A DNA stretch of 16,766 bases from an uncultured Spirochaetia bacterium (GTDB lineage: Bacteria; Spirochaetota; UBA4802; JAGODF01), in assembly GCA_937967705.1 (NCBI GenBank), contig CALCJG010000159.1, positions 1-16,766 of the forward strand, in the 5' to 3' direction. The notes below the pieces were generated by a model. It was not told the origin of the DNA, did not search any database, and saw only the letters and a list, made by a program, of their open reading frames with translations. A program made the position numbers and the translations under genes. Below are positions 1-6,588 of the stretch, in pieces (position 1 is the stretch's first letter; each line of letters starts with the position of its first letter).

Positions 1-1756
1 TGAAGGAGAGGAACTGTTCGCCCCCCGGAAGGAATCCGAGACCAATAACCGGCTCCCGGTGCCCCCGGCCCTTTTTCAGGAGTTTACCCCTCTCGACGTC
101 CCAGATATTCACACTGAAGTCTCCCTTCTCCCGGGCGGAAGAAGGGGTTCCGCCCCCGGAAACCAGCAGGTTCCCGTCGGGACTGAAAGCGAGGCTGCGG
201 ACACTGCCCCGATGACCCCGTTTGATATGATGCTGCACCTCTCCTTCGGCGTTGAGGAGATAGAGCCCTCCCTCATCAAGGCCGCAGGCGAAGATCTTCC
301 CGTCATCGCTGATCTTCAATGCAGTGATACGCCCTCCGGCGGGGATCCTCATCCGCCGGGCATTATTTTCCAGGCCCTTCAGGGAAACCCAGGCCACGGT
401 CGTTTTGCCAGTGAGGCAGGCCAGGGTATCTCCGTTGTTGCTGAGAGAGGGCATGTAGGCGTATCCCCCGCCTCCCTCCACAGAGAGGGTCTCCCTCCGA
501 TAATCGCCCCCCTTAAGCTCCCAGAATTTCATGACGCCCCCGGAAACCCAGGAGATGATCTCCTTCCCGTCGGCGGAAAATCCCAGCAGGGAACCGCCCT
601 CGTGACCGTCGTCAATCTCCCGGACAAACCCGAAATCCGCGGCATTCCAGAGGACGATTCTTCCCGAGGCGTGGGAACGCGCGGCGGCGAATCGACCGTT
701 CCTGTCGAAGACGACCCGGGCGTATCCGGTGTAGCGGCCCTCAATGCGGGCTACGGGCTTCTCTTTCCCGACATCCCAGAAGACCAGATTGCCCTGCCCC
801 TCCACGAAGACCATCAGGTCTTCCGACGGGCTGAAGAGGAGATGGCCCGCCATGACGAGGGAATCCCCGGTTCCGTATTTTTCCTTATGGGTATAGAGGG
901 CCTTGCCGTTCTCCGCGTCGCGGATCATGAAGCTGTAAAACCAGCTGAAGCCCGGCATTCCCAGGCGCTTCCCGTCACGGCTGAGGGACAGATGGGATAT
1001 CTGGCCCGTATGGGGGGAGCTGGAGACCTTTTTGCCGGTCTTGACATTCCATACGCTCAAAACCTTGTCATAGCCCTCAGTGATCAGGAGAGCCCCGTCA
1101 CGGCTGAGGGCCACCCGGAAGACTCCCTCGGAACCCGGCGAGAAGGAGCGGAGCTCCCTGCCGGCATTTACATCCCATACCCGGGCCGAGGGATCCTTGA
1201 GATACCCCCCGGCTGCGGCGTAACGCCCATCGGGGGTCAGAGCCACATGCACCATTTCCCCCTTCTGCCCCTTGAGGGGGGGAAGCGCGCGCTTTCCTTC
1301 GAGGTCCCAGAGAAACACCTCCTTCTTTCCCTTCAGGACGAGGGCGGCGATCTTTCCATTGCCGCTGAGCGCCCCGAAATTGAGACCGGGACACTTCTTC
1401 CGCAGTATCACCCCCTTCTTTTCGGAATCCCAGACGCTGTATTCATAACCGGCGTTGATCAGCACCCTCACCCTCGCCCGGTCATCCACTGCCAGGGATT
1501 GCAGGGTGCCCCACGCGTTTATACGAGGCAGGTCCGCCTGGAGGGTCCGGCTGGATACCCGCCAGATCTTCACGAATCCCATGCTGTCGGCCGAGGCGAG
1601 GTATTGGCCGCCGGGGCTGAAGGCCATCAGCTGAATTGCGCTGTTATGCCCCGGACCGGGGGAATCCTGATGGGCGCTCCCAGGGGATCGGCGGTCCGAT
1701 GTGCAGGAAACCGCCAGGGACAGCATCAGCAGAAGGAGTATTAGCGGGACGTTCAT
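1..1756 (-). CDS. WD40-repeat lipoprotein (3' end beyond window)
   Basis: The frame is open from an ATG at 1756-1754 to the left edge (585 codons seen, no stop), so the C-terminus is missing. A GAGGAGAGG ribosome site at 1769-1761 supports the start. The N-terminus is a hydrophobic signal ending LSLAVSC, so Cys18 is a probable lipidation site (type II signal peptide, Ser at -1). The rest has WD40-type blades: recurring (F/L)S-x-(D/N)G strands followed by W-D/N/E turns such as VWDSEKK, LWDLEGK, VWDVNAG, VWNVKTG, FWDVGKE, LWNAADF, FWELKGG and IWDVERG. At least eight such turns are visible, enough for one seven-bladed propeller plus part of another. WD40 propellers are binding scaffolds, so no catalysis is predicted; the partner is unknown. 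It is transcribed away from the two-component system and has its own promoter-like sequence. The long open frame on the opposite strand is a composition artefact. Confidence 0.88.
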   Translation of the reverse strand, partial: MNVPLILLLLMLSLAVSCTSDRRSPGSAHQDSPGPGHNSAIQLMAFSPGGQYLASADSMGFVKIWRVSSRTLQADLPRINAWGTLQSLAVDDRARVRVLINAGYEYSVWDSEKKGVILRKKCPGLNFGALSGNGKIAALVLKGKKEVFLWDLEGKRALPPLKGQKGEMVHVALTPDGRYAAAGGYLKDPSARVWDVNAGRELRSFSPGSEGVFRVALSRDGALLITEGYDKVLSVWNVKTGKKVSSSPHTGQISHLSLSRDGKRLGMPGFSWFYSFMIRDAENGKALYTHKEKYGTGDSLVMAGHLLFSPSEDLMVFVEGQGNLVFWDVGKEKPVARIEGRYTGYARVVFDRNGRFAAARSHASGRIVLWNAADFGFVREIDDGHEGGSLLGFSADGKEIISWVSGGVMKFWELKGGDYRRETLSVEGGGGYAYMPSLSNNGDTLACLTGKTTVAWVSLKGLENNARRMRIPAGGRITALKISDDGKIFACGLDEGGLYLLNAEGEVQHHIKRGHRGSVRSLAFSPDGNLLVSGGGTPSSAREKGDFSVNIWDVERGKLLKKGRGHREPVIGLGFLPGGEQFLSF

Positions 1757-1790
1757 AGTACCTCTCCTCAACGGGGAATGATGAGGGGCT

Positions 1791-1819
1791 ATTCTGCCAC
1801 GGGCGTTACATCGCGTCAA
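1791..1819 (-). promoter_or_regulatory. candidate sigma70 promoter of the WD40 lipoprotein gene
   Basis: On the minus strand, TTGACG (1819-1814), a 17-bp spacer and CAGAAT (1796-1791), the latter preceded by TGG (extended -10). It would start transcription near 1784, leaving a leader of about 28 nt before the ATG at 1756. Visual match only. Confidence 0.45.
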
Positions 1820-1838
1820 ATCCAATATCAAAAATGAT

Positions 1839-1867
1839 TTGAAAACTGCGGGGCTCTTCTGTAGGAT
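1839..1867 (+). promoter_or_regulatory. candidate sigma70 promoter of the two-component system
   Basis: TTGAAA (1839-1844), a 17-bp spacer and TAGGAT (1862-1867). The -35 matches 5 of 6 and the -10 matches 4 of 6 consensus bases. It points toward the response regulator and leaves a leader of about 100 nt. Its -35 lies 19 bp from the -35 of the divergent WD40-gene promoter. Confidence 0.35.
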
Positions 1868-1965
1868 GCGGAGGAAATGAGTCAAACGGGCCATCCCCCC
1901 TTCCTTCCGAAATGTTAAGAGGGGAGGCCTTTTGTTATTTCACAGGGCACAGGCCCGGAGGAGAA

Positions 1966-1970
1966 AAGGA
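1966..1970 (+). promoter_or_regulatory. ribosome binding site that fixes the response-regulator start
   Basis: AAGGA with a 7-nt spacer to GTG at 1978. It selects the GTG over the upstream in-frame ATG at 1912, whose 22 extra residues do not belong to the receiver fold. Confidence 0.75.
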
Positions 1971-1977
1971 TACTATC

Positions 1978-2646
1978 GTGCGGGTTCTGATCATCGAAGA
2001 CGATCCCAAGGTGGCCGCTTTCATCAAGAAGGGGCTGGAGGAGGAACAGTATGCCGTGGACCTCTCCAGCGACGGAGAGGACGGTCTGCACTGGGCCCTG
2101 GAGAATCCCTACGATGTCATCATCCTGGACGTGATGCTCCCGGTAAAGGACGGCCTGGAGGTCTGCCGCGGGATACGGGCCTCGGGCTCCCATACACCCA
2201 TTTTGATGCTGACCGCCCGGGACCGGCTGGAAGACAAGGTCCTAGGCCTCAACACCGGGGCGGATGACTACCTGACGAAGCCCTTCTCCTTCGAGGAACT
2301 GCTGGCCCGCGTGAGGGCCGTCCTGCGCCGCTCCCAAAGCTACCGGACCGAGACCCTCAGGATCGCAGACCTGGAGCTCGATCCCGTTTCGCGCCGCGTT
2401 ACCCGGGCGGGAAAGGAGATATCCCTGACGGGCAAGGAATACTCCCTGTTGGAATACCTGATGCGCAACGCAGGCCGGGTCCTCACGGAGACACAGATCA
2501 TCGAACACGTATGGGACATGAACTACGATCCAGCCGCCAACACCGTCAACGTCTACCTTCACCATCTGAGGAACAAGATCGACCGGGAGCACGGGAAGAA
2601 GCTCATCCACACCATCCGCTCCCTCGGTTATGTTCTGAAGGAATAG
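1978..2646 (+). CDS. OmpR/PhoB-family response regulator
   Basis: This is the DNA-binding half of a two-component system, 222 residues from GTG 1978. The receiver domain (1-115) starts VRVLIIEDD with acidic residues D8 and D9. Phospho-acceptor D51 lies in ILDVMLP, T79 in MLTARD and K101 in LTKPF, so all switch residues are present. The C-terminal winged-helix domain (about 125-222) has the ISLTGKEYSLLEYL entry, a recognition helix around NTVNVYLHHLRNKID, and the wing IRSLGYVLKE. The closest familiar types are CusR/CopR and PmrA/QseB-like regulators, but visual similarity does not settle the subfamily. It is followed after 12 bp by its kinase, and the likely target is the repeat array at 4090-4127. 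Starting at ATG 1912 would add a tail lacking family character. Confidence 0.95.
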   Translation: MRVLIIEDDPKVAAFIKKGLEEEQYAVDLSSDGEDGLHWALENPYDVIILDVMLPVKDGLEVCRGIRASGSHTPILMLTARDRLEDKVLGLNTGADDYLTKPFSFEELLARVRAVLRRSQSYRTETLRIADLELDPVSRRVTRAGKEISLTGKEYSLLEYLMRNAGRVLTETQIIEHVWDMNYDPAANTVNVYLHHLRNKIDREHGKKLIHTIRSLGYVLKE

Positions 2647-2658
2647 CGTGCGGCGTTT

Positions 2659-4104
2659 GTGATCATGAACATGTCCCTGAGGTCCCGTCTCGTCTTCCAG
2701 TTCATCGCCATCAGCGCCCTTCTCATACTGGGTTTCTTTACCTTCATCTACATCAACTTTTCCCATGCGATATACGACCGGAGCATAATAGAAAAATTCG
2801 ACAACGAGCTCAGGAAAACGGCCTCGGACCTGGGCCATTACCGGGCGGAATTCAACAGCCGGATACGCAATGACTTCTTCCTCAGCTCCTCCTACGGACA
2901 GCTGAGGGACTACCCCCGGCAACTCAGCGACGATCCCCTTATCGTTATACGCAACATAGCTCTGCAGGACAAGCGCATCCCCCTCTCTCCCGAGGCCTTT
3001 GCCGCCCTCCGTGAGGGGCGGACGCACATCGAGACCGCCCGGGAGGTCTTTCCCTTCCCCCTGAGGGTGGTCAGCATGAAGGTTCACGACCGGGAGGGTC
3101 AGCAGTACATTTTACAGATGGGCATGTCCATGCAGTACATCAGCATCACCCTGGCAAAACTTCTGCTGAAATTCATTCTCCTGGGACCGTTTCTGCTGGC
3201 CGTCATCGCCGGGCTGGGCTATCTCTTCGTCAAAAGGGCCCTGGCCCCCGTCCGGAAAATCGTCACCACCACGCGGCAAATCACCGCCCAGGACCTATCC
3301 CTGAGGCTGGAGACCATCGAGAGCCGCGACGAGATCGGGGAACTTTCGGAAACCCTCAACGGCATGATCGCCCGGCTGGAGACATCCTTCAATCAGATAC
3401 GGCAGTTCTCCGACGACGTGTCCCACGAGATCAAGACCCCCCTGACCATCATGAAGGGGGAGATCGAGGTCTGCCTGCGTCATGAGAGACCCACTGAGGA
3501 ATACCGGGACATACTCCGCAGCATACTGGAGGAGATCGACAAGCTCAACCGTATCATCGAAAACCTCTTCTTCCTCTCCCGCATGGACTCGGCGGACATC
3601 GCCGAGGGATTCCGGGAAACGGATCTGGACAAGGTGCTGCTGGAGGTCTTCGAGGAGTTATCCCCGCTGGCCGCCGGGAAGAACATCGCTCTTAACATAC
3701 AGCATCTTGCGGAGATCGCCCTGAGGGGGGATGCGGCTCTACTGAAGAGGCTCTTCAGCAACCTCATCGTCAACGCCGTCAAGTACACTCCGGAAGGCGG
3801 GTCCGTCTCCCTGAGCCTGGAGGAATGGCAGGAACTGCCGGAGAAAACCCCTCCGGGCGCCGTCTTCATCATCCGGGACAACGGCGAGGGCATCCCGGAG
3901 CGCTCCCTCCCCCGTATCTTTGACCGCTTTTACCGGGTGGACAAATCCCGGTCCAGCCTGACCGGCGGAACAGGCCTGGGTCTCACCATCGTACGGAAAA
4001 TCCTCGATCTCCACGGAGGGAAGGTTACCGTGGACAGCCGGGAGGGCCAGGGAACGACTTTTTTCCTTTTTTTCCCGAAAAACCGTAATATTAATAAACA
4101 TTAA
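2659..4104 (+). CDS. membrane sensor histidine kinase (HAMP-HisKA-HATPase)
   Basis: This is an inner-membrane sensor that autophosphorylates and passes phosphate to the adjacent regulator. It has TM1 at about 8-32, a periplasmic sensor region of about 135 residues with no recognised fold, TM2 at about 166-190, then HAMP (about 192-245). The HisKA H-box is SHEIKTPL with H256. The ATPase domain has an N-box with N372 in LIVNAVKYTPEGG, a G1 box from D407 in RDNGEGIP, an F-box in RIFDRFYRVDKSRS, and a G2 box GTGLGLTIV from G437. All catalytic motifs are intact. The overall layout resembles CusS/PmrB/QseC-type kinases; the ligand is unknown. The start is uncertain: GTG 2659 is the first possible codon, with ATG 2665 and ATG 2671 as alternatives. 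None has a well-spaced ribosome site, so translation may be coupled to the regulator gene 12 bp upstream. The stop codon lies inside the operator-like repeats. Confidence 0.95.
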   Translation: MIMNMSLRSRLVFQFIAISALLILGFFTFIYINFSHAIYDRSIIEKFDNELRKTASDLGHYRAEFNSRIRNDFFLSSSYGQLRDYPRQLSDDPLIVIRNIALQDKRIPLSPEAFAALREGRTHIETAREVFPFPLRVVSMKVHDREGQQYILQMGMSMQYISITLAKLLLKFILLGPFLLAVIAGLGYLFVKRALAPVRKIVTTTRQITAQDLSLRLETIESRDEIGELSETLNGMIARLETSFNQIRQFSDDVSHEIKTPLTIMKGEIEVCLRHERPTEEYRDILRSILEEIDKLNRIIENLFFLSRMDSADIAEGFRETDLDKVLLEVFEELSPLAAGKNIALNIQHLAEIALRGDAALLKRLFSNLIVNAVKYTPEGGSVSLSLEEWQELPEKTPPGAVFIIRDNGEGIPERSLPRIFDRFYRVDKSRSSLTGGTGLGLTIVRKILDLHGGKVTVDSREGQGTTFFLFFPKNRNINKH

Positions 4105-4127
4105 TCTTCCTTTAATCTCTCTTTAAT
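4090..4127 (+). promoter_or_regulatory. operator-like direct repeats for an OmpR-family regulator
   Basis: Four hexamers read ATTAAT (4090-4095), ATTAAT (4100-4105), TTTAAT (4111-4116) and TTTAAT (4122-4127). The last three are spaced exactly 11 bp (hexamer-N5-hexamer), and the first is 10 bp before the second. Head-to-tail half-sites one helical turn apart are the usual binding layout of OmpR/PhoB-family dimers; the PmrA/BasR box has the same TTAA-N5-TTAA shape. The array overlaps the end of the kinase gene and precedes the exbB-like gene. Binding by the neighbouring regulator is inferred. Confidence 0.65.
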
Positions 4128-4137
4128 CTCCCCAGGC

Positions 4138-4143
4138 TATATT
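4138..4143 (+). promoter_or_regulatory. -10 element of the TonB operon promoter
   Basis: TATATT begins exactly 10 bp after the last TTTAAT half-site. No good -35 hexamer lies 17 bp upstream; the repeats occupy that place. This is the arrangement of PhoB-type activated promoters, where the activator replaces -35 contacts. Transcription would begin near 4150, giving a leader of about 137 nt before the ATG at 4287. Confidence 0.5.
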
Positions 4144-4286
4144 CCTACTGTCTCATCAGAGAAGTTGTATGCTGTACTGTCCCATCGCCCTCCCTATAGT
4201 TTAAGGAAGAAAAAGCAGGGGGGTGATGTGCGGTCAATCCCCGAACTGACAGGTTTAACCCATAACCGTACCAAGGAGAATGAACC

Positions 4287-5045
4287 ATGAACCGAAAACA
4301 CCTCAAGCTCATCCTGGCCCTTCTGCTTTCCGCCCTGCTGGCCTTTGCCCTGACGGCCCCGCTGATTTACGCCCAGGGAGAATCTGCCGCCCCGCAGGAA
4401 AAGACGCTGTCACCCCAGGAAAAACCCGCCGAGAACGGAAAAAAGGAACCCGCTTCCAACGGGACCTCAGGCAATCTCTTTACCACCTTCCGCCAGGGGG
4501 GAATACTCATGTGGCCGATCCTCCTGCTGGGACTCGTGGGCCTGACCATCATCATTGAGAGGACCATCTACTTCCTGCGCAACCGGCTCTGGGACGACCG
4601 GGTTCTGGAGGCGCATATCGACTCCCTCGTCGCGGACACCGACGCCCGTTTCCGCGAGGAACTGGACGACGAGATCAACGGACGCATGCAGAACTACTTC
4701 CATTCCGTGGAGAGGGGGATGGCGCTGCTCAACGGCGTGGGAAACCTGGCCCCGGTCATCGGCTTCTTCGGGACCGTGCAAGGGATGATCGGCGCCTTTG
4801 CCGCCATCGCCGCCGCCACCACCGTAAACGCCAAGGTCGTAGCCGTGGGCATACAGATCGCCCTGATCACCACCGCCGGGGGTCTTGCCGTAGCGGTGCC
4901 CACCCTGGCCTTCTTCCATTTATACACCCATTTCATCCAGACCCTTTATGCGAAGACGGACAAGCTGGCCTCCCAGAAGACCGGTCATCTGCCGCGTTTT
5001 TCCTGGAATCAGCCCATGAAAACGGAATCCGAAACCAGTGCCTGA
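4287..5045 (+). CDS. exbB: ExbB/TolQ/MotA-family proton channel protein
   Basis: This inner-membrane subunit pairs with ExbD to use the proton gradient to energise TonB. ATG 4287 follows AAGGAG (4273-4278) with an 8-nt spacer. Residues 1-29 form a signal peptide (cleavage expected after IYA29). Residues 30-70 form a hydrophilic stretch rich in Pro, Lys and Glu, absent from minimal ExbB proteins. TM1 lies at about 73-90, a short cytoplasmic region of about 55 residues follows, then TM2 (about 150-172) with GFFGTVQGM at 159-167, the family signature, and TM3 (about 185-208). At 252 residues it is near family length. It heads an operon with two exbD genes, tonB and a receptor gene, which favours ExbB over TolQ (no Pal, TolB or TolA nearby) or MotA. 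It was probably the first gene transcribed from the promoter at 4138. Confidence 0.92.
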   Translation: MNRKHLKLILALLLSALLAFALTAPLIYAQGESAAPQEKTLSPQEKPAENGKKEPASNGTSGNLFTTFRQGGILMWPILLLGLVGLTIIIERTIYFLRNRLWDDRVLEAHIDSLVADTDARFREELDDEINGRMQNYFHSVERGMALLNGVGNLAPVIGFFGTVQGMIGAFAAIAAATTVNAKVVAVGIQIALITTAGGLAVAVPTLAFFHLYTHFIQTLYAKTDKLASQKTGHLPRFSWNQPMKTESETSA

Positions 5046-5056
5046 GCGAGGAGATC

Positions 5057-5491
5057 ATGTTCTACAACTACTATCTACGCAGAAAGGCACGCCGGCACTC
5101 CCAGCCAAGGCCCTATGAGAGCTTCGACACCACGTCCATCGGGGACCTTTCCTTCAATCTCCTGATCTTCTTCATCGTCACCGCCTCCTTTATCCTCAAG
5201 GAGGGCATCTTCTTCTCCCTGCCTTCCAAAACGGCGGGCGTGGTGCAGGTGGAGGCACGACAGCTGGTGGATATTCAACCGCTCAACCAGGGTTTCATGA
5301 TGGAGGGGATGCATCTGTCCCGGGAGGACCTCAAGACAAGGCTGATACTGCGGAAGAAGGCGAACCGGGACATCATCGCAATCATTCACATGAATCCCGG
5401 GGTAAGGTACGAGAGGCTGGTGGATACCCTGAGCGTATCGCGGGAAAGCGGTATCAGCCGCATCTCCCTGAAAAACGACGACCGGCGCTGA
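5057..5491 (+). CDS. exbD: ExbD/TolR-family protein, copy 1
   Basis: This is a proton-motive-force coupling subunit with 144 residues, one N-terminal membrane helix and a periplasmic domain. A basic cytoplasmic N-terminus precedes the helix (about 27-48, SIGDLSFNLLIFFIVTASF). D30 sits where the proton-binding Asp of ExbD and TolR is found. The periplasmic part ends with the family's pattern of an Ile-rich strand and a helix (DIIAIIHMNPGVRYERLVDTL). GAGGAG at 5048-5053 precedes ATG 5057, and the gap from the exbB-like gene is 11 bp. It differs clearly from the second copy that follows, so the two probably form a mixed complex or alternate partners. Confidence 0.9.
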   Translation: MFYNYYLRRKARRHSQPRPYESFDTTSIGDLSFNLLIFFIVTASFILKEGIFFSLPSKTAGVVQVEARQLVDIQPLNQGFMMEGMHLSREDLKTRLILRKKANRDIIAIIHMNPGVRYERLVDTLSVSRESGISRISLKNDDRR

Positions 5492-5496
5492 GGAGG
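5491..5496 (+). promoter_or_regulatory. ribosome binding site that fixes the start of exbD copy 2
   Basis: AGGAGG abuts the first possible ATG (5497) with no spacer, but lies 6 nt before ATG 5503. The second ATG is therefore preferred. Confidence 0.7.
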
Positions 5497-5502
5497 ATGA
5501 GC

Positions 5503-5925
5503 ATGAACCGTAAACCCGGAAACAAAAGATCCTTTCTGCTGAAGTTGAGACCCTTCGTGCTGGGCGCCAGCGCCGGCGACATCGCCCTGCTCCTGCTGGT
5601 CTTCTTCATGGCCTCCACCTCGACGGAACCGCCCAAGGGCGTCGAGGTCAACCTCCCCCTGGCGCAGACCCAGAGCATCGACCAGGAGGGCCTCTACATC
5701 ACTGTCTCTAAACAGGGGGCTCTCTACATGGACGGCAAGCAGATGACCCTCCAGGAGATCAGCGACAACCTGGCCATGCGGCAGTCGGAGAAGGAGCACG
5801 TGATCTCCATCACCGCCGACCGCAATCTGGAATACCGCCAGATCCGCCCGCTCCTGGACGTTTTGAAGGAACAGGATTTTCTCAACGTCGCCTTCATCTC
5901 GGAAGCGAGGAAGGATAAGCCATGA
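5503..5925 (+). CDS. exbD: ExbD/TolR-family protein, copy 2
   Basis: This is a second coupling subunit of 140 residues from ATG 5503 (two codons shorter than the longest frame; see the AGGAGG site). The membrane helix (about 20-40, GASAGDIALLLLVFFMASTS) carries D26 at the conserved proton-site position. The periplasmic domain has the standard order: a hydrophobic strand after the helix (VEVNLPLAQ), the central ITVSKQGALYMDGKQM hairpin with a following helix, and the VISITADRNLEYRQIRPLLDVLKE segment. It is closer to typical ExbD than copy 1. Its stop overlaps the tonB start in an ATGA junction, so the two are translationally coupled. Confidence 0.92.
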   Translation: MNRKPGNKRSFLLKLRPFVLGASAGDIALLLLVFFMASTSTEPPKGVEVNLPLAQTQSIDQEGLYITVSKQGALYMDGKQMTLQEISDNLAMRQSEKEHVISITADRNLEYRQIRPLLDVLKEQDFLNVAFISEARKDKP

Positions 5926-6578
5926 ACAACATGAACTACGAGATACATCACTACTTCCTGGAAACCCTCAGGAGGGTATCGGACTGGGAGGACCGGCATC
6001 CCTATTTCTTCTCCCTATTTTTCTCGGTCATGATCATCAGCCTGCTCCTGTTTTACACCACGTCTCCGGATATATCCTCGGAGGATCTGATGCCGTCGGA
6101 CCGGATCGAGTTCATCGACATGGAGAAGATCGAGATGCGGGCCCCCCGGCGCGTGGTAAAGCCGGACATCGCGGTGACCGACAAGACCAGTTCCACACCG
6201 GAAAAATACGTAGACAAGGCCGTGGGAACCTCCGATGATGCCAATGCGGTGGACCTCGCCATCTTCCCCAACGTTGCCCCTCCGCGTCCCATCGGGAAGC
6301 TGATGAAGTCCTACCCCCAGGTCGCGAAGGATGAAAACGTGGAGGCCACGCTGAAGGTGGAGATACTCATCGCCTCCAACGGCAGGGTCAAGAGGGTCAA
6401 CATCCTGGGAATAAGACTCTCCAAGGACCTGCCCCCGGACAAACACAGCAGCATCTCAAAGGCCTTCGCGCGGGATGCCCTGAAGATACTCAAGAGCGTC
6501 CGCTTTACACCGCCCATCGTCAACGGCAAGCAGACGCCGGTGAAGATGGAAATGCCGCTGCAGTTCAGGCTTAATTAA
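5922..6578 (+). CDS. tonB: TonB-family energy transducer with short linker
   Basis: This protein is anchored in the inner membrane and reaches the outer-membrane receptor to open its plug. It has 218 residues: a cytoplasmic tail of about 27 residues, one TM (about 28-46), a linker of about 70 residues, and a TonB C-terminal domain (about 118-218). The last begins PPRPIGKLMKSYPQVA (Y131) and continues through a VEATLKVEILIASNGRVKRVNILG strand-turn-strand to a closing VRFTPPIVNGKQTPVKMEMPL. A family feature that is missing is the long Pro-Glu/Pro-Lys spacer: only a few scattered prolines occur. The ATG overlaps the exbD stop by four bases, and the sequence GAGGAAGGA just upstream serves as ribosome site. 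The receptor gene starts 10 bp after its stop, indicating a dedicated transporter. Confidence 0.92.
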   Translation: MNNMNYEIHHYFLETLRRVSDWEDRHPYFFSLFFSVMIISLLLFYTTSPDISSEDLMPSDRIEFIDMEKIEMRAPRRVVKPDIAVTDKTSSTPEKYVDKAVGTSDDANAVDLAIFPNVAPPRPIGKLMKSYPQVAKDENVEATLKVEILIASNGRVKRVNILGIRLSKDLPPDKHSSISKAFARDALKILKSVRFTPPIVNGKQTPVKMEMPLQFRLN

Positions 6579-6588
6579 GGATAAGGTT

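Noticed and set aside
59..1744. 561-codon frame on the plus strand
   Set aside because: It is antisense to the WD40 lipoprotein, whose minus-strand frame has a signal peptide, a lipobox, a ribosome site and repeated W-D turns. The plus-strand product has no recognisable domain and no plausible ribosome site.
4169..4204. 11-codon upstream frame in the TonB operon leader
   Set aside because: No Shine-Dalgarno sequence and no repeated codons suggesting attenuation.
4200..4275. Possible cobalamin riboswitch in the leader of the TonB operon (GGTCAATCCCCGAACTGAC looks like part of the B12 element core)
   Set aside because: Only about 26 nt remain between this string and the ribosome site. There is no B12 box or closing P1 stem, and the conserved CCGC-AAC-GGT part does not match. 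A covariance-model search (Infernal, Rfam cobalamin family) would decide.
4105..4286. Fur box before the TonB operon
   Set aside because: No stretch resembling the GATAAT-rich 19-bp consensus was seen.
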